The position numbers and the translations under genes are program-made. Below the pieces are notes generated by a model, which searched no databases, was not told the origin of the DNA, and was given only the letters and a program-made list of their open reading frames with translations. Of a stretch of DNA of 64,000 bases, positions 49,818 through 59,216 are shown in pieces. Position 1 is the stretch's first letter. Each line of letters begins with the position of its first letter. The DNA comes from REEB95 sp963810055 (lineage in GTDB: Bacteria; Pseudomonadota; Alphaproteobacteria; ATCC43930; CGMCC-115725), in assembly GCA_963810055.1 (NCBI GenBank), contig CAWEME010000005.1, positions 1 through 64,000 of the forward strand. Reading direction: 5' to 3'.

Positions 49818-51896
49818 TTCTCGTCTCCAGGCCAAAATCAGAAGCCCGAGCGCAAAAGCCAGCGCCAACGATCCCGGCAAAAGCGGCGTCTCGGCCACGC
49901 CAGTCACCACGTAATCGCCATTGGATCGCAAGCCCAACCAGTTCGAGCCGGATGCGGACCGGCCGGGGCCGACGCTGCGGATTTGGGGCATGCCGGTCTC
50001 GCCGAGCCAGAACACGCCGCCGCCCGAGGCCGCGACGTCGTCCTTCACCTTCGCGTCGGTGACGCGCACGTCGGACATCTCGATCGGATTGAGCGCTCCG
50101 GCCGCGGCCAGCGCGGTGCGCTTGCCGTCCGAGACGCGGTAAAGCCCGCTCTCCGCGACCGGCAGGCTCGCGGCGCTGCGCCCGCCGGTTTGCGGCGCCA
50201 GTTGAATCGTCTGGCTCTTGCCGTCGGGGCCGGTGACCTCGACCGGGCTGTCGTCGGGTTCGAGCGATTGGCGGGTGATGTCGAGGCGGCTGCCCGTGAC
50301 AACGGCGCGCAGATCGTTTTCCTCGAGATCGGGCTCCTTCATCAGCCAGTAGACGATGCGGCGCAACAGCTCGGCCTGCGGCCCGCCGCCCTCGTAGCCG
50401 CGCGTCCACAGCCACATCTCGTCGGACAGCAATTGCGCCACGCGCCCCTTGCCGACGCGGTCGAGCACCAGAAGCGGATGCCCGTCATAACCGGTCATGA
50501 TGGTGGAGCCCCGATGCGGCACGGCGTCGACGTCGCGGAACCAGCGGCCCCATTTGGGCGGGGCCTTGGGGTCGTCGGGCAATCCCGGCAGATCCTCGGT
50601 CACCGGATGGCGCCGTCCCAGCGCGTCGACCTGCGGCACGAAGCCCGCTTCGAACACGTCGCCGGTGGGTTCGGCCGGCAGGACCGCGCCCAGCGGCGTG
50701 CGGTAGAGGCTCAAGGGCGTGCCGAAAGCCGGTCCCGAATCCTCCAACAGCGCGCCGCCGTTGCGCACGTAGTTGGCGATGTTCTCGAGATAGGCCATGG
50801 GCAACACGCTGCGCTGGCGGTAGCGGTCGAAGATGATGAGGTCGAATTGGTCGATCTTGAGGTCGAACAGGTCGCGGATCGGGAAGGCGATCAGCGAGAG
50901 TTCACGTATGGGGGTGCCGTCCTGCTTTTCAGGAGGCCGCAGGATGGTGAAATGGATGAGATCGACCGAGGGGTCGGATTTGAGGATGTTGCGCCAGGTG
51001 CGTTCGCCCGCATGCGGCTCGCCCGAGACCAGCAGCACCTTGAGCCGGTCGCGCACGCCGTTGATGACGAAGGCGGCGTGCTTGTTGTCGGGCGTCAATG
51101 AATGCGGGCCGGGCTCGACCGAAACCTCCACCACGTTCGGCCCGCCATGGTCGATGGTCACCGGAATCGAGACCTCCGCGCCCACGGTCACGCCGCGGAT
51201 CACCGGCGGCCCGCCATCCTTGCGGATGGTGAGCTGGGTCTCGCCGCCGGGCTTTCCTGAATCGGGCAAATCCTCGACCTTGAGCTTGAGCTGGACCTCC
51301 TTGCCGACCAGGCCGAATTTGGGCGCATCCAGGATGGCGAGGCGGCGGTCGGCCTCGCCCGGCTTGCCGGTCAGCAGGACGTGGAGCGGCGCCGCGAAAT
51401 CGAGCCGCCCGGGCAGCGGCATGTCGTGAATCTCGCCGTCGCTGATCATCACCGCTCCGGCGATGCGCTGGCGCGGCACGTCGGCGAGGCCGCGGGCGAG
51501 CGCGGTGTAAAGCTGCGTGCCCTGGTCGGATGCCGTGATGTCGCCGCTGGGCGCCCCGGCATGGATCACGCGCAGCTCGAGACCGGGAATGTTCGCGATC
51601 TGGCCGGTCACGTCCTGCAACGCGTCGGCGGCTATTTTCTGGCGCTCGCCGATGCGCATGCTCGGCGATTCGTCCACCACCACTGCGGCGACGTCGCGCT
51701 GGGCCTCACGCTTCTGCTCGACCAACGACGGGCCGGCGGCGATCAGCGCCAGACATGCGCAGGCGAGCAGCCGCCAGACCGTGCCGCGCGCGCGCCGCCA
51801 GATTCCCAAGCCGAGCAACGCAGCCGCCGCAACGGCGAAGGCGGCGATCGCCCACCACGGCAACAGGGGCGAAAATCCCAGGCTCCAGCCGCTCAT
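49809..51896 (-). CDS. Membrane protein with N-terminal helices, vWA-like MIDAS and GATase-like domain (MoxR operon)
   Basis: This 695-residue inner-membrane protein has two N-terminal helices (AAFAVAAAALLGLGI and LLACACLALIAAGP). A vWA-like region begins VVVDESPSM (MIDAS DxSxS) with MISDGEIHD downstream. A class I glutamine-amidotransferase-like fold follows (RLKVLLVSGEPH, FDLIIFDRYRQR, YVRNGGALLEDSG) and a C-terminal helix before WRREGR. The amidotransferase catalytic Cys is not evident, so this part is probably structural. It is the last gene of a MoxR-DUF58-DUF4159 operon; the function is unknown. The ATG overlaps the upstream stop. Confidence 0.85.
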   Translation of the reverse strand: MSGWSLGFSPLLPWWAIAAFAVAAAALLGLGIWRRARGTVWRLLACACLALIAAGPSLVEQKREAQRDVAAVVVDESPSMRIGERQKIAADALQDVTGQIANIPGLELRVIHAGAPSGDITASDQGTQLYTALARGLADVPRQRIAGAVMISDGEIHDMPLPGRLDFAAPLHVLLTGKPGEADRRLAILDAPKFGLVGKEVQLKLKVEDLPDSGKPGGETQLTIRKDGGPPVIRGVTVGAEVSIPVTIDHGGPNVVEVSVEPGPHSLTPDNKHAAFVINGVRDRLKVLLVSGEPHAGERTWRNILKSDPSVDLIHFTILRPPEKQDGTPIRELSLIAFPIRDLFDLKIDQFDLIIFDRYRQRSVLPMAYLENIANYVRNGGALLEDSGPAFGTPLSLYRTPLGAVLPAEPTGDVFEAGFVPQVDALGRRHPVTEDLPGLPDDPKAPPKWGRWFRDVDAVPHRGSTIMTGYDGHPLLVLDRVGKGRVAQLLSDEMWLWTRGYEGGGPQAELLRRIVYWLMKEPDLEENDLRAVVTGSRLDITRQSLEPDDSPVEVTGPDGKSQTIQLAPQTGGRSAASLPVAESGLYRVSDGKRTALAAAGALNPIEMSDVRVTDAKVKDDVAASGGGVFWLGETGMPQIRSVGPGRSASGSNWLGLRSNGDYVVTGVAETPLLPGSLALAFALGLLILAWRREGR

Positions 51897-54598
51897 TGCC
51901 CGAGCCTTTCCAGGATCGCCGGTACATGCACCTGGTCGGTCTTGTAATTGCCGGTGAGCGCGTACATCACCAGATTGACGCCGAAGCGATAGGCCATCTC
52001 GCGCTGCTCCTCGCCGCCCGGCACCACCGCATAGACCGGGCGGCTCTTGGCATCCACCGCCCAGGCCCCGGCCCATTCATTGCCGCCGACGATGACGCTG
52101 GCGACGCCGTCATTGACCTCGCCCTGGGTCGGCTCGATCCAAAGCCGGCCGCCGGCCCAGCGCCCGGGAAACTCCTCCATCAGATAGAACGACTTGGTGA
52201 GGACGTGATCCGGCGGCACCGGAATGAGCGGCGGCACCTCGATCCCGGCGGTGAGGCGCTTCAGTTGTTGCTCCGCCTGCGAAGCGGAGACGGGCGTGTT
52301 CGATCCGCCGTCGCGGGTGTCGAACAGGATGGTGCCGCCGGTGGCGAGGTAGCGTTGCAGCCGCGCTGCGGCCTTGGCCGAGGGCAACGCCTCGCCTTCG
52401 ACCACCGGCCAATAGAGCAACGGGAAGAAGATCAGTTCGTCCTTCTCGACATCGACGCCCATCGGCTCGGCCGCCTCGACCGCAGTGCGCTGGTTGAGGA
52501 TGAGCGACAGCCCGGCCAGGCCCTGGCGCGATTCCGCATCCACCTCGGGCAGGCCGGTCAGCACATAGGCGAGGTGGAATTCGCTCGCCGCCTTGATGGC
52601 GAAATCGTCGGGGCCCGCCGCGCGCGCGGGATGGACGGCCAGCACCAGCAGCAGCGGCAGCAGCGCCGCGCCGCGCCTCATCGCCGGCAGCAAGCCGCGC
52701 AGCGCCAGGCCCGCGGCCAGATCGGCCAGCAGCAGCACGAAGGCCAGCGCCAAAAGCGGCGGGCGCAAATCCAGTTCGGCCGAGAAGCGCGCATAGGTTT
52801 CACGGGAAACGCCCGGCAGCTCGGGCAACGGCGCGAAGTTCTTGACCGCGGGCGCGAGATTGAGCGCGCGGCGGGAATCGGCGTCGCCGTAGAAACCCGG
52901 CGGGTGGCGCGATGACGCCAGGGTCTTGGCGAACTCGCCTTGCGGCACGATCTCGGCCGAAGCGGGCGCCGCCTGCAACCGGCCGAAGCCGTCCAGCACC
53001 TCGACCGGCGGCAGCGGCTTGTCCGCCTCGCCGGAAACCCCCTGGCTTTGCGCCACCACGCGCCGCAGCATCTCCACCATCAGCCCGGAAATGGCGAGAT
53101 TCGACCATTCCGGATCGGATGTCGTGTGAACCAGGACCAGCCATCCCTTGCCGCGTTTTTCCGCGGTGACCAGAGGCGTGCCGTCCTGCAACCGGGCCCA
53201 GGTCTTGGACGCCAGATCGAGCGTCGGTTCGGCCAGCACCTGGCGCGACACCGTGACGTCCGGCGGAATCTCAAGGCCGGCAAACGGGCTGTCGGGCGAA
53301 AACGGCGCCAGATGCAGCGGCTGTTCCCAGGACAGCGCGCCGCCGAGGGTGCGCCCGCCGCGCCGCAAAGTGACCGGCAGCAGGCCGTCATCCGGCTGCT
53401 CGGCCAGGAGCGGTCCGGCGAAGCGCAACACCGTGCCGCCCTGTTCCAGCCATTGCGTCACCTTGGTCTTGTCGGCATCGCCGAGCGCCGCGCCGTCGGG
53501 CCAGGCCAGCACGGCGATGCCGCCTTGCAGCAGCGATCCCACCTCGCCCTCGCGCACCTCGCTGAAGGGCGCCAGCGCCTTGTCCAGGTAATAGGCGCCG
53601 CTCAGCAGCGGTTGGGCCGCGGCGCCCGGCGCGAGGATGCCGACCGGCCGGCGCTTCCAGCGTTCGTCCAGCAGCAACACGGCGCCGGCGGAGGATTCGC
53701 CCTCGATGGCGATCGAGGTCGCGCGGTTCCTGAGCTCGGCCGGCATGTCGAGCCGCGCCGGCGCCGAAGTCTCGCCGGCGGCGATGGTCACGTCGCCGCG
53801 CGCCAGCAGCCTGCCGTCATCGCCCAAGGCGCGCACGGAAAGGGTTTCGGGCAAGGCGGGATCGGCGCGCGTCACCTTCGCGGTCAAATCCTGGTCGTCG
53901 GGGGAGGATGGCGCGAGCAAGCGCGGCAGATCGTTGCCGCTTTCGCTCTTGACGCGCAGCTTCCCGAATTTCTCCAATCCTGCGGCGAAATCCTTGGCGT
54001 CGCCATTGTCGATGCCGTCGGAAAGCCAGACGATTTCCGCCACCCCGGCGGGATTGAGGCGGTTGAGCCGCGCCAGCGCCGCAACGCGGTCCTCGGGCCA
54101 GGGCCGGGGTTGCAGCGCTTCCGCCGCGGCATGGGCGTCTGCCGGGCGCAGCAGCGACAGATCGGGCGCGGCGCCCGAGCCCGGCGGCGGCGCGGTTTCC
54201 AGCAGCACCACGTCGCTGCCGGCGCGCCGGGCCCGGCCGATCAGGTCGTCGAGCGCGGCGCGCATCTCGTCCCAATGCCGCGCTGAACTCCAACCGTTAT
54301 CGATCGCGATCACCAGTGTGCCGCCGCCGGCGAGCGGCACGCGCGGATTCAGCAGCGGCTGGCTGAGCGCCAGGATCACGCACGCCGCCAGCGCCAGACG
54401 CAGCAGCAGCAGCCAAAGCGGCGTCTTGGCCGGGGTTTCCTGCGCCGGATCGAGGCCTTGCAACAGGCGCAGCGCCGGGAAGCGCACGCGCCGGGGCGCG
54501 GGCGGCGTGACCCGCAACAGCCACCACAATACCGGCAACGCCGCCAAGCCCAGGAGCAGCCAGGGCGCGGCGAAGGCGAGAGGGCCGAGGCTCAGCAT
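51893..54598 (-). CDS. DUF4159 protein with BatA-like N-terminal domain
   Basis: This 901-residue membrane protein begins with the BatA/N-terminal double-helix domain (FAAPWLLLGLAALPVLWWLLR, then LRLALAACVILALSQPLL). A vWA-like region follows (LVIAIDNGWSSARHWDEM and VWLSDGIDNGDA) in which the MIDAS is degenerate (DxGxS). Helices near residues 605-650 precede the C-terminal DUF4159 domain, recognised from LLYWPVVEGEALPS, GGTILFDTRDGG and NEWAGAWAVDA. Such proteins act with MoxR ATPases in cell-envelope or stress functions that remain poorly defined. It overlaps its downstream neighbour by four bases. Confidence 0.85.
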   Translation of the reverse strand: MLSLGPLAFAAPWLLLGLAALPVLWWLLRVTPPAPRRVRFPALRLLQGLDPAQETPAKTPLWLLLLRLALAACVILALSQPLLNPRVPLAGGGTLVIAIDNGWSSARHWDEMRAALDDLIGRARRAGSDVVLLETAPPPGSGAAPDLSLLRPADAHAAAEALQPRPWPEDRVAALARLNRLNPAGVAEIVWLSDGIDNGDAKDFAAGLEKFGKLRVKSESGNDLPRLLAPSSPDDQDLTAKVTRADPALPETLSVRALGDDGRLLARGDVTIAAGETSAPARLDMPAELRNRATSIAIEGESSAGAVLLLDERWKRRPVGILAPGAAAQPLLSGAYYLDKALAPFSEVREGEVGSLLQGGIAVLAWPDGAALGDADKTKVTQWLEQGGTVLRFAGPLLAEQPDDGLLPVTLRRGGRTLGGALSWEQPLHLAPFSPDSPFAGLEIPPDVTVSRQVLAEPTLDLASKTWARLQDGTPLVTAEKRGKGWLVLVHTTSDPEWSNLAISGLMVEMLRRVVAQSQGVSGEADKPLPPVEVLDGFGRLQAAPASAEIVPQGEFAKTLASSRHPPGFYGDADSRRALNLAPAVKNFAPLPELPGVSRETYARFSAELDLRPPLLALAFVLLLADLAAGLALRGLLPAMRRGAALLPLLLVLAVHPARAAGPDDFAIKAASEFHLAYVLTGLPEVDAESRQGLAGLSLILNQRTAVEAAEPMGVDVEKDELIFFPLLYWPVVEGEALPSAKAAARLQRYLATGGTILFDTRDGGSNTPVSASQAEQQLKRLTAGIEVPPLIPVPPDHVLTKSFYLMEEFPGRWAGGRLWIEPTQGEVNDGVASVIVGGNEWAGAWAVDAKSRPVYAVVPGGEEQREMAYRFGVNLVMYALTGNYKTDQVHVPAILERLGQ

Positions 54599-54601
54599 CG
54601 C

Positions 54602-55477
54602 CTAGTCCCCGGCCAAGGCGCGGTAAAGCCCGAGCAGCGCGTATTGCGGCGATTGATCGGTGCGGTGAACGCCGAAGCTCCAGCCGGCCAGCCGGGCGAG
54701 CTGCCCCAGGCCGGCGCGGTGCCGCGCCAGTTTCTCGATATAGGCCGCGCGGATGGTTTCGACCCGGCCGATCAGCAGCGGGCTTTCCTTCTCCAGCCCT
54801 TCGAAGCGCACGCGCCCGGCGAAGGGCAGGCTCTCCTCCGCCGGATCGAGGATTTGCAGCACATGGCCTTTCAGCCCGGCATCGGCGAAGCGCAGCACGC
54901 GCTCATGGATGGCGTCGAGCGGCCCGAAGAAATCGCCCATCAGCACCATGTGGCCGTGGCGCGGCAAGGGCTCGAAGCCGGGCAGGTCGTTGCCGGTCTT
55001 GCCGCCGCCGCGCTCGAGCAGCAGCGCCAGGCGGTCGAGCATGGTGCGGCCGTGGCCGGGTGCCAGGCCCGAGCCCAGCAGGGTCACGCGCTCGCCGCCG
55101 CGCACCAGCAGCGCCGCCAGCGCCAGGATCAGCAGATCGGCGCGCGCGCGTTTGGTGGGCCATTCGGGCTTCGAGGCGTAATCCATCGAGGCGGAGGAAT
55201 CGCGCCACAGGAAAACGCTTTGCGCCGCCTCCCATTCGGCCTCGCGCACATAGAGCCGGTCCGACTTGGCGCTTTCGCGCCAATCGACGCGGTTGGCCGG
55301 CTCGCCCGGCTCGTAAGGGCGGAATTGCCAGAAGGTTTCGCCCTGGCCGGTGCGCCGCCTGCCGTGGGTGCCTTGCGCCACGGCCGCGGCGACGCGCTCG
55401 GCGGCGATCAACAGCGGCGGCAGCGCCGACGCAACCGCCTCGGCCCAGGGGCGAAGCGTGGCGGCGCTCTTGGTCAC
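54602..55477 (-). CDS. DUF58 vWA-like protein of the MoxR operon
   Basis: This 291-residue protein has the DUF58 signature FRPYEPGEPANRVDWRESAKSDRLYVRE near residue 55, followed by a vWA-like fold with the MIDAS-type sequence FLWRDSSASM (DxSxS). LGSGLAPGHG and LMGDFFGPLDAIH are further elements. DUF58 proteins are the usual partners of MoxR AAA+ ATPases. The GTG at 55477 overlaps the moxR stop (GTGA), the start choice that keeps operon coupling. No signal peptide, so probably cytoplasmic. Confidence 0.9.
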   Translation of the reverse strand: MTKSAATLRPWAEAVASALPPLLIAAERVAAAVAQGTHGRRRTGQGETFWQFRPYEPGEPANRVDWRESAKSDRLYVREAEWEAAQSVFLWRDSSASMDYASKPEWPTKRARADLLILALAALLVRGGERVTLLGSGLAPGHGRTMLDRLALLLERGGGKTGNDLPGFEPLPRHGHMVLMGDFFGPLDAIHERVLRFADAGLKGHVLQILDPAEESLPFAGRVRFEGLEKESPLLIGRVETIRAAYIEKLARHRAGLGQLARLAGWSFGVHRTDQSPQYALLGLYRALAGD

Positions 55478-56493
55478 AACAGCGGCGCCACGAGCCGGTC
55501 GATCACCTGCGCCATGCCGATGCCGTCGGCGCGCGCGGCGAAGGTCAGCGCCATGCGGTGGCGCAGCACCGGATGGGCGAGCGCCACCACGTCGTCGACC
55601 GACGGTGCCAGGCGTCCATCCAGAAGCGCGCGGGCGCGCGAGGCCAGCATCAAGGCCTGGCTGGCGCGCGGTCCCGGGCCCCAGGCGATGGGCTGGCTCG
55701 CTTCGTCGGGCGATTCGCCGGGACGCCCGGAGCGCACCAGCTTCAAGATCGCCTCGACCACGCTTTCGCCCACCGGCACGCGCCGCACCAAACGTTGTGC
55801 TGCCAGCAATTCGGATCCGGTCAGCACCGGCGCGGCGCTGTCCTCGGCGACGCCGGTGGTCGCCAGCAACATCTGGCGCTCGGCGTCGAGATCGGGATAG
55901 CCGACGTCGATCTGCAACAGGAAACGGTCGAGCTGCGCCTCGGGCAGGGGATATGTCCCTTCCTGCTCCAACGGGTTCTGCGTCGCCAGCACGTGGAAGG
56001 GCTTGGGCAGGGGATGATATTGGCCGGCGACCGAGACGCGGCCTTCCTGCATCGCCTGGAGCAGCGCCGATTGGGTGCGCGGGCTGGCGCGGTTGATCTC
56101 GTCCGCCATCAACAGCTGGCAGAACACCGGACCGGGAATGAACCGGAAGCCGCGCCTTCCGGTTTCGCTTTCCTCCAACACTTCCGAACCGAGGATGTCC
56201 GCCGGCATGAGATCGGGCGTGCATTGGATGCGCTTGTCGTCGAGCCCGAGCACGGTGCCGAGGGTCTCGACCAGCCGCGTCTTGGCCAAACCCGGGACTC
56301 CAATCAGGAGGGCATGCCCTCCCGCGAGCAAGGTTATCAGGGCTTGATCCACGACCTCGCTCTGGCCGAAGATGACTCGGCCGATGCGCTGGCGCACCGC
56401 CTTGAGGCGCGCGCCCAGCGCCTCGATCTCGGCCACGGCGGCGGGTTCCTCCGCGCCGGCGGCGGTTTTGACGATCGGGCTTTCGCTGCTCAT
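55474..56493 (-). CDS. MoxR-family AAA+ ATPase
   Basis: This 339-residue ATPase has Walker A GVPGLAKTRL near residue 70, Walker B LLMADEINRASPRTQ near residue 130, the sensor TQNPLEQEGTYPLPEAQLDRFL and a C-terminal lid domain. MoxR proteins are thought to act as chaperones that load or remodel metal- or vWA-containing partners. I chose the ATG at 56493 (MSSESPIVKT); the frame is open beyond it. It heads the four-gene operon running to 49809 and is divergent from DUF1285 with a spacer of 39 bases. Confidence 0.95.
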   Translation of the reverse strand: MSSESPIVKTAAGAEEPAAVAEIEALGARLKAVRQRIGRVIFGQSEVVDQALITLLAGGHALLIGVPGLAKTRLVETLGTVLGLDDKRIQCTPDLMPADILGSEVLEESETGRRGFRFIPGPVFCQLLMADEINRASPRTQSALLQAMQEGRVSVAGQYHPLPKPFHVLATQNPLEQEGTYPLPEAQLDRFLLQIDVGYPDLDAERQMLLATTGVAEDSAAPVLTGSELLAAQRLVRRVPVGESVVEAILKLVRSGRPGESPDEASQPIAWGPGPRASQALMLASRARALLDGRLAPSVDDVVALAHPVLRHRMALTFAARADGIGMAQVIDRLVAPLL

Positions 56494-56532
56494 CGGCTGG
56501 GTTCCTCCAGAACGGCACGGGGAGGGAAGGAC

Positions 56533-57111
56533 ATGGACGACCGGGACAAGGCGCAAGCGGAACTCGCGCGCCTGGCCGCGGCCGCTTCCCGGCCCGCCGC
56601 CGGGGCCAAAACCGCGCCGCGCGATTGCGGGTATTTCGACATCCACATTGCCCGTGATGGTAGCTGGTTCTATCGCGGCTCTTCAATAAATCGCATGACC
56701 ATGGTCCGGCTGTTCGCCGGCGTGCTGGAGCGCGACGCCGAGGGCCAATACTGGCTTTCGACCCCGGCCGAGCGCGGCCGGATTACGGTCGAAGACGCGC
56801 CTTTTCTGGCGGTTTCGCTCGAATCCCAGAACCCCGGAAGCCCGCTTCAGACGCTCACCTTCCGCACCAATCTTGACCACAGCGTGACGCTCGACGGCGA
56901 TCACCCCTTGCGCGTGACGCCGGATGCAGTGACGGGTGGCCCCATCCCCTATATCCTGGTCAGAGACCGGCTGGAGGCCCGCCTCGCCCGGCCGGTCTTC
57001 TACGAATTGGTCGAACTGGGACGGGAGGAAAGGGTCGGCGACACGACTCTGTTCGGGGTATGGAGCAAGGGCAAATTCTTTCCGCTGGGCAGTCTAAGCC
57101 CGCAGCTTTGA
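56533..57111 (+). CDS. DUF1285 family protein
   Basis: This 192-residue cytosolic protein matches DUF1285: CGYFDIHIARDGSWFYRGSSINR near residue 32, RLFAGVLERDAEGQYWLSTP, and RPVFYELVELG near the C-terminus. Its function is unknown. GGAGGGAAGG lies just upstream of the ATG, a very strong ribosome-binding site. The 39-base gap to the divergent moxR start means their promoters overlap each other's leaders. It is followed by an overlapping NUDIX gene. Confidence 0.9.
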   Translation: MDDRDKAQAELARLAAAASRPAAGAKTAPRDCGYFDIHIARDGSWFYRGSSINRMTMVRLFAGVLERDAEGQYWLSTPAERGRITVEDAPFLAVSLESQNPGSPLQTLTFRTNLDHSVTLDGDHPLRVTPDAVTGGPIPYILVRDRLEARLARPVFYELVELGREERVGDTTLFGVWSKGKFFPLGSLSPQL

Positions 57112-57719
57112 CCGCGGCCGATCTGCGCGCGCGCTTTGCCGCGCATCAGCCGGGCATCCGCGCCTTCGACAGCGTGCTGGTGCGCGGCGACCATCTGCTC
57201 GATGCCAACGTGAAATTGCCGCCGGGGCTGACCCCCGCGGCGGTGCTGGCGCCGCTGATCGAGCGCGAATCCGGTTTTCAGGTGTTGTTGACGCAAAGAC
57301 CCGCGCACCTTTCCGCCCATGCCGGGCAGATTTCGCTGCCCGGCGGCCGGGTCGAGCCGGAAGACCGGGACGCGGTCCAGGCCGCCTTGCGCGAGACCGA
57401 GGAGGAGATCGGCCTCTCTCCCGCCCGCATCGAGGTGCTGGGGCGGCTCGACACCTATATCACCGGCACCGGCTTCGAGATCGTGCCGGTGGTCGGGCTG
57501 GTGCGCGAGCCGTTCTCGCTGCGTCTCGACCCCAAGGAGGTGACCGAGGCCTTCGAGGTGCCGCTGTCCTTCATCCTCGATCGCGCCAACCACAAGCGCG
57601 AAACCCGCCAGCTCCCGAACGGCGTGCGCACGTTTTTCGTGCTGCCTTACCAGAACCGCTACATCTGGGGCGCCACCGCCGGCATCTTGGTCAATCTGGC
57701 CGAGGTGCTGGCGCCGTGA
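57060..57719 (+). CDS. NUDIX CoA pyrophosphatase
   Basis: This 219-residue hydrolase splits CoA and its derivatives. The NUDIX box reads G-x5-E-x7-RE-x2-EE-x-G within GGRVEPEDRDAVQAAL and RETEEEIGL near residue 95. The CoA-specific motif LLTQRPAHLSAHAGQISLPGG precedes it. From the ATG at 57060 the gene overlaps DUF1285 by 52 bases. A TTG at 57108 overlaps the DUF1285 stop by four bases and yields a start nearer to the family's, so the true start is uncertain. Confidence 0.92.
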   Translation: MEQGQILSAGQSKPAALTAADLRARFAAHQPGIRAFDSVLVRGDHLLDANVKLPPGLTPAAVLAPLIERESGFQVLLTQRPAHLSAHAGQISLPGGRVEPEDRDAVQAALRETEEEIGLSPARIEVLGRLDTYITGTGFEIVPVVGLVREPFSLRLDPKEVTEAFEVPLSFILDRANHKRETRQLPNGVRTFFVLPYQNRYIWGATAGILVNLAEVLAP

Positions 57720-57729
57720 CATTCCGCTC

Positions 57730-58002
57730 ATGACACGGGTCGCGCTCACCGTCCTGCTGCCGCTGCTGGCGCCGACCGCGCTCTATTTCCTGTGGTACTA
57801 CGCCTTCGGTCGCAAGGAAGAGACGGGAGCCGCGCGCCGGCCTTGGACCTGGCTGGTGCTCGCAGGCCTCGCCGCCGCAGCATTGGTGCTGTTCACCGTC
57901 GGCATCGGCGGCGGCAACCGGCCCGGCCAATACGTGCCGCCCCATGTCGAAGGGGGAAGCGTGGTGCCGGGGCAAGTGGTGCCGCCGCCGGGGCAACGCT
58001 GA
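57730..58002 (+). CDS. Small two-helix membrane protein (DUF6111-like)
   Basis: This 90-residue protein has two transmembrane segments (ALTVLLPLLAPTALYFLWYY and WTWLVLAGLAAAALVLFTV) joined by a basic loop. The C-terminal tail is Gly/Pro-rich and periplasmic or cytoplasmic depending on topology. Proteins of this form sit between the NUDIX and cca genes in related genomes, called DUF6111; I give this from memory with moderate certainty. Function unknown. Its stop overlaps the cca start. Confidence 0.7.
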   Translation: MTRVALTVLLPLLAPTALYFLWYYAFGRKEETGAARRPWTWLVLAGLAAAALVLFTVGIGGGNRPGQYVPPHVEGGSVVPGQVVPPPGQR

Positions 58003-59216
58003 TGGCCGAAACCGCCGCGCATTTGAAGCCGCAAGCCTGGATGAAAGAGGCGTCGTGCCGCGCCGTGATGAAGGCGCTGACATCCCGCGGCGGCGAAGCG
58101 CGTTACGTCGGCGGCGTGGTGCGCGACGCGCTGTTGAAACGCCCGGTCAAGGACATCGACATCGCCACGCCGTTGCTGCCCGCCGAAGTGATGAAACGGC
58201 TCAAATCCGCCAAGCTCAAGGCGATTCCGACCGGCCTCGACCACGGCACGGTGACGGCGGTGGCGGGCAAGCGCCATTACGAGATCACCACCTTGCGCCG
58301 CGACGTCAAGACCTATGGCCGCCATGCCGATGTCGAATTCGCCGCCGATTGGGCGGAAGACGCGGTGCGCCGCGACTTCACCATGAACGCGCTGTTCCTC
58401 GACGCCGAGGGCAATGTCTTCGATTACGTCGGTGGATTGGCCGACCTGAAGGAAGGGCGGGTGCGTTTCGTCGGCGATCCGGCCACGCGCATCCGCGAGG
58501 ACGTGCTGCGGCTGCTGCGCTTCTACCGCTTCTTCGCGTTTTACGGCAAAACCGCGCCCGACGGGCCGGCGCGGCTGGCCTGCCGCACCCTGGCCTATCT
58601 CCTGCCCAACCTTTCGGGCGAGCGGATCGCCGCCGAGACGCTGCGCCTGTTGGCGGCGACGGACCCGTTGCCGGCGTTGCAATTCATGCAGGAGGACGGG
58701 GTGCTGTCGGCGTTGCTGCCCGAAGCCTCGGGGCTGGAGCGGCTCAGGCATCTGGTCGCGCTCGAAAGCGCGCCCGATCCGCTGCGCCGCCTGGCCGCGC
58801 TGATCGACCGCGACCCCGATCTGGTCGCGTCGCGCCTCAAATTCTCCGCCGCGCAACGCGCGCGGCTGATCGAGCTGACGGCGCCGCCGCCCTTGGATCT
58901 CGCCGGCGGCGTATCGGCGCAACGAAGCGCGCTTTATCATCTGGGCAAGGAGCTTTACGCCGACCGCGCCATGCTGGCGGCGGCTGCTTCCGGCGATGGC
59001 GCGCGCTTCAAGCCGCTTTTGGCCTTGGCCAGGAAATGGAAACCGGTCGAATTCCCGCTCAAGGGCCGCGACCTGACCAAGCTCGGCATGAAGCCCGGGC
59101 CGGAGCTCGGGAAATTGCTCCACGCTCTCGCCGCCTGGTGGGAAGCGGGCGACTTCAAGGCCAAGCGGAAGGATTGCTTGGCCGAGGCCAAGCGCAGGAT
59201 TGCCAAGCATGGCTAG
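58002..59216 (+). CDS. cca: CCA tRNA nucleotidyltransferase
   Basis: This 404-residue class II nucleotidyltransferase adds or repairs the tRNA 3' CCA. The catalytic head has YVGGVVRDALLKRPVKDIDIATP near residue 34 with the metal-binding DxD (DID). ITTLRRDV and EDAVRRDFTMNAL follow, and DVLRLLRFYRF gives the start of the body domain. Family length is typical. The ATG at 58002 overlaps the upstream stop; the end overlaps the chrA start by eight bases. Confidence 0.96.
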   Translation: MAETAAHLKPQAWMKEASCRAVMKALTSRGGEARYVGGVVRDALLKRPVKDIDIATPLLPAEVMKRLKSAKLKAIPTGLDHGTVTAVAGKRHYEITTLRRDVKTYGRHADVEFAADWAEDAVRRDFTMNALFLDAEGNVFDYVGGLADLKEGRVRFVGDPATRIREDVLRLLRFYRFFAFYGKTAPDGPARLACRTLAYLLPNLSGERIAAETLRLLAATDPLPALQFMQEDGVLSALLPEASGLERLRHLVALESAPDPLRRLAALIDRDPDLVASRLKFSAAQRARLIELTAPPPLDLAGGVSAQRSALYHLGKELYADRAMLAAAASGDGARFKPLLALARKWKPVEFPLKGRDLTKLGMKPGPELGKLLHALAAWWEAGDFKAKRKDCLAEAKRRIAKHG

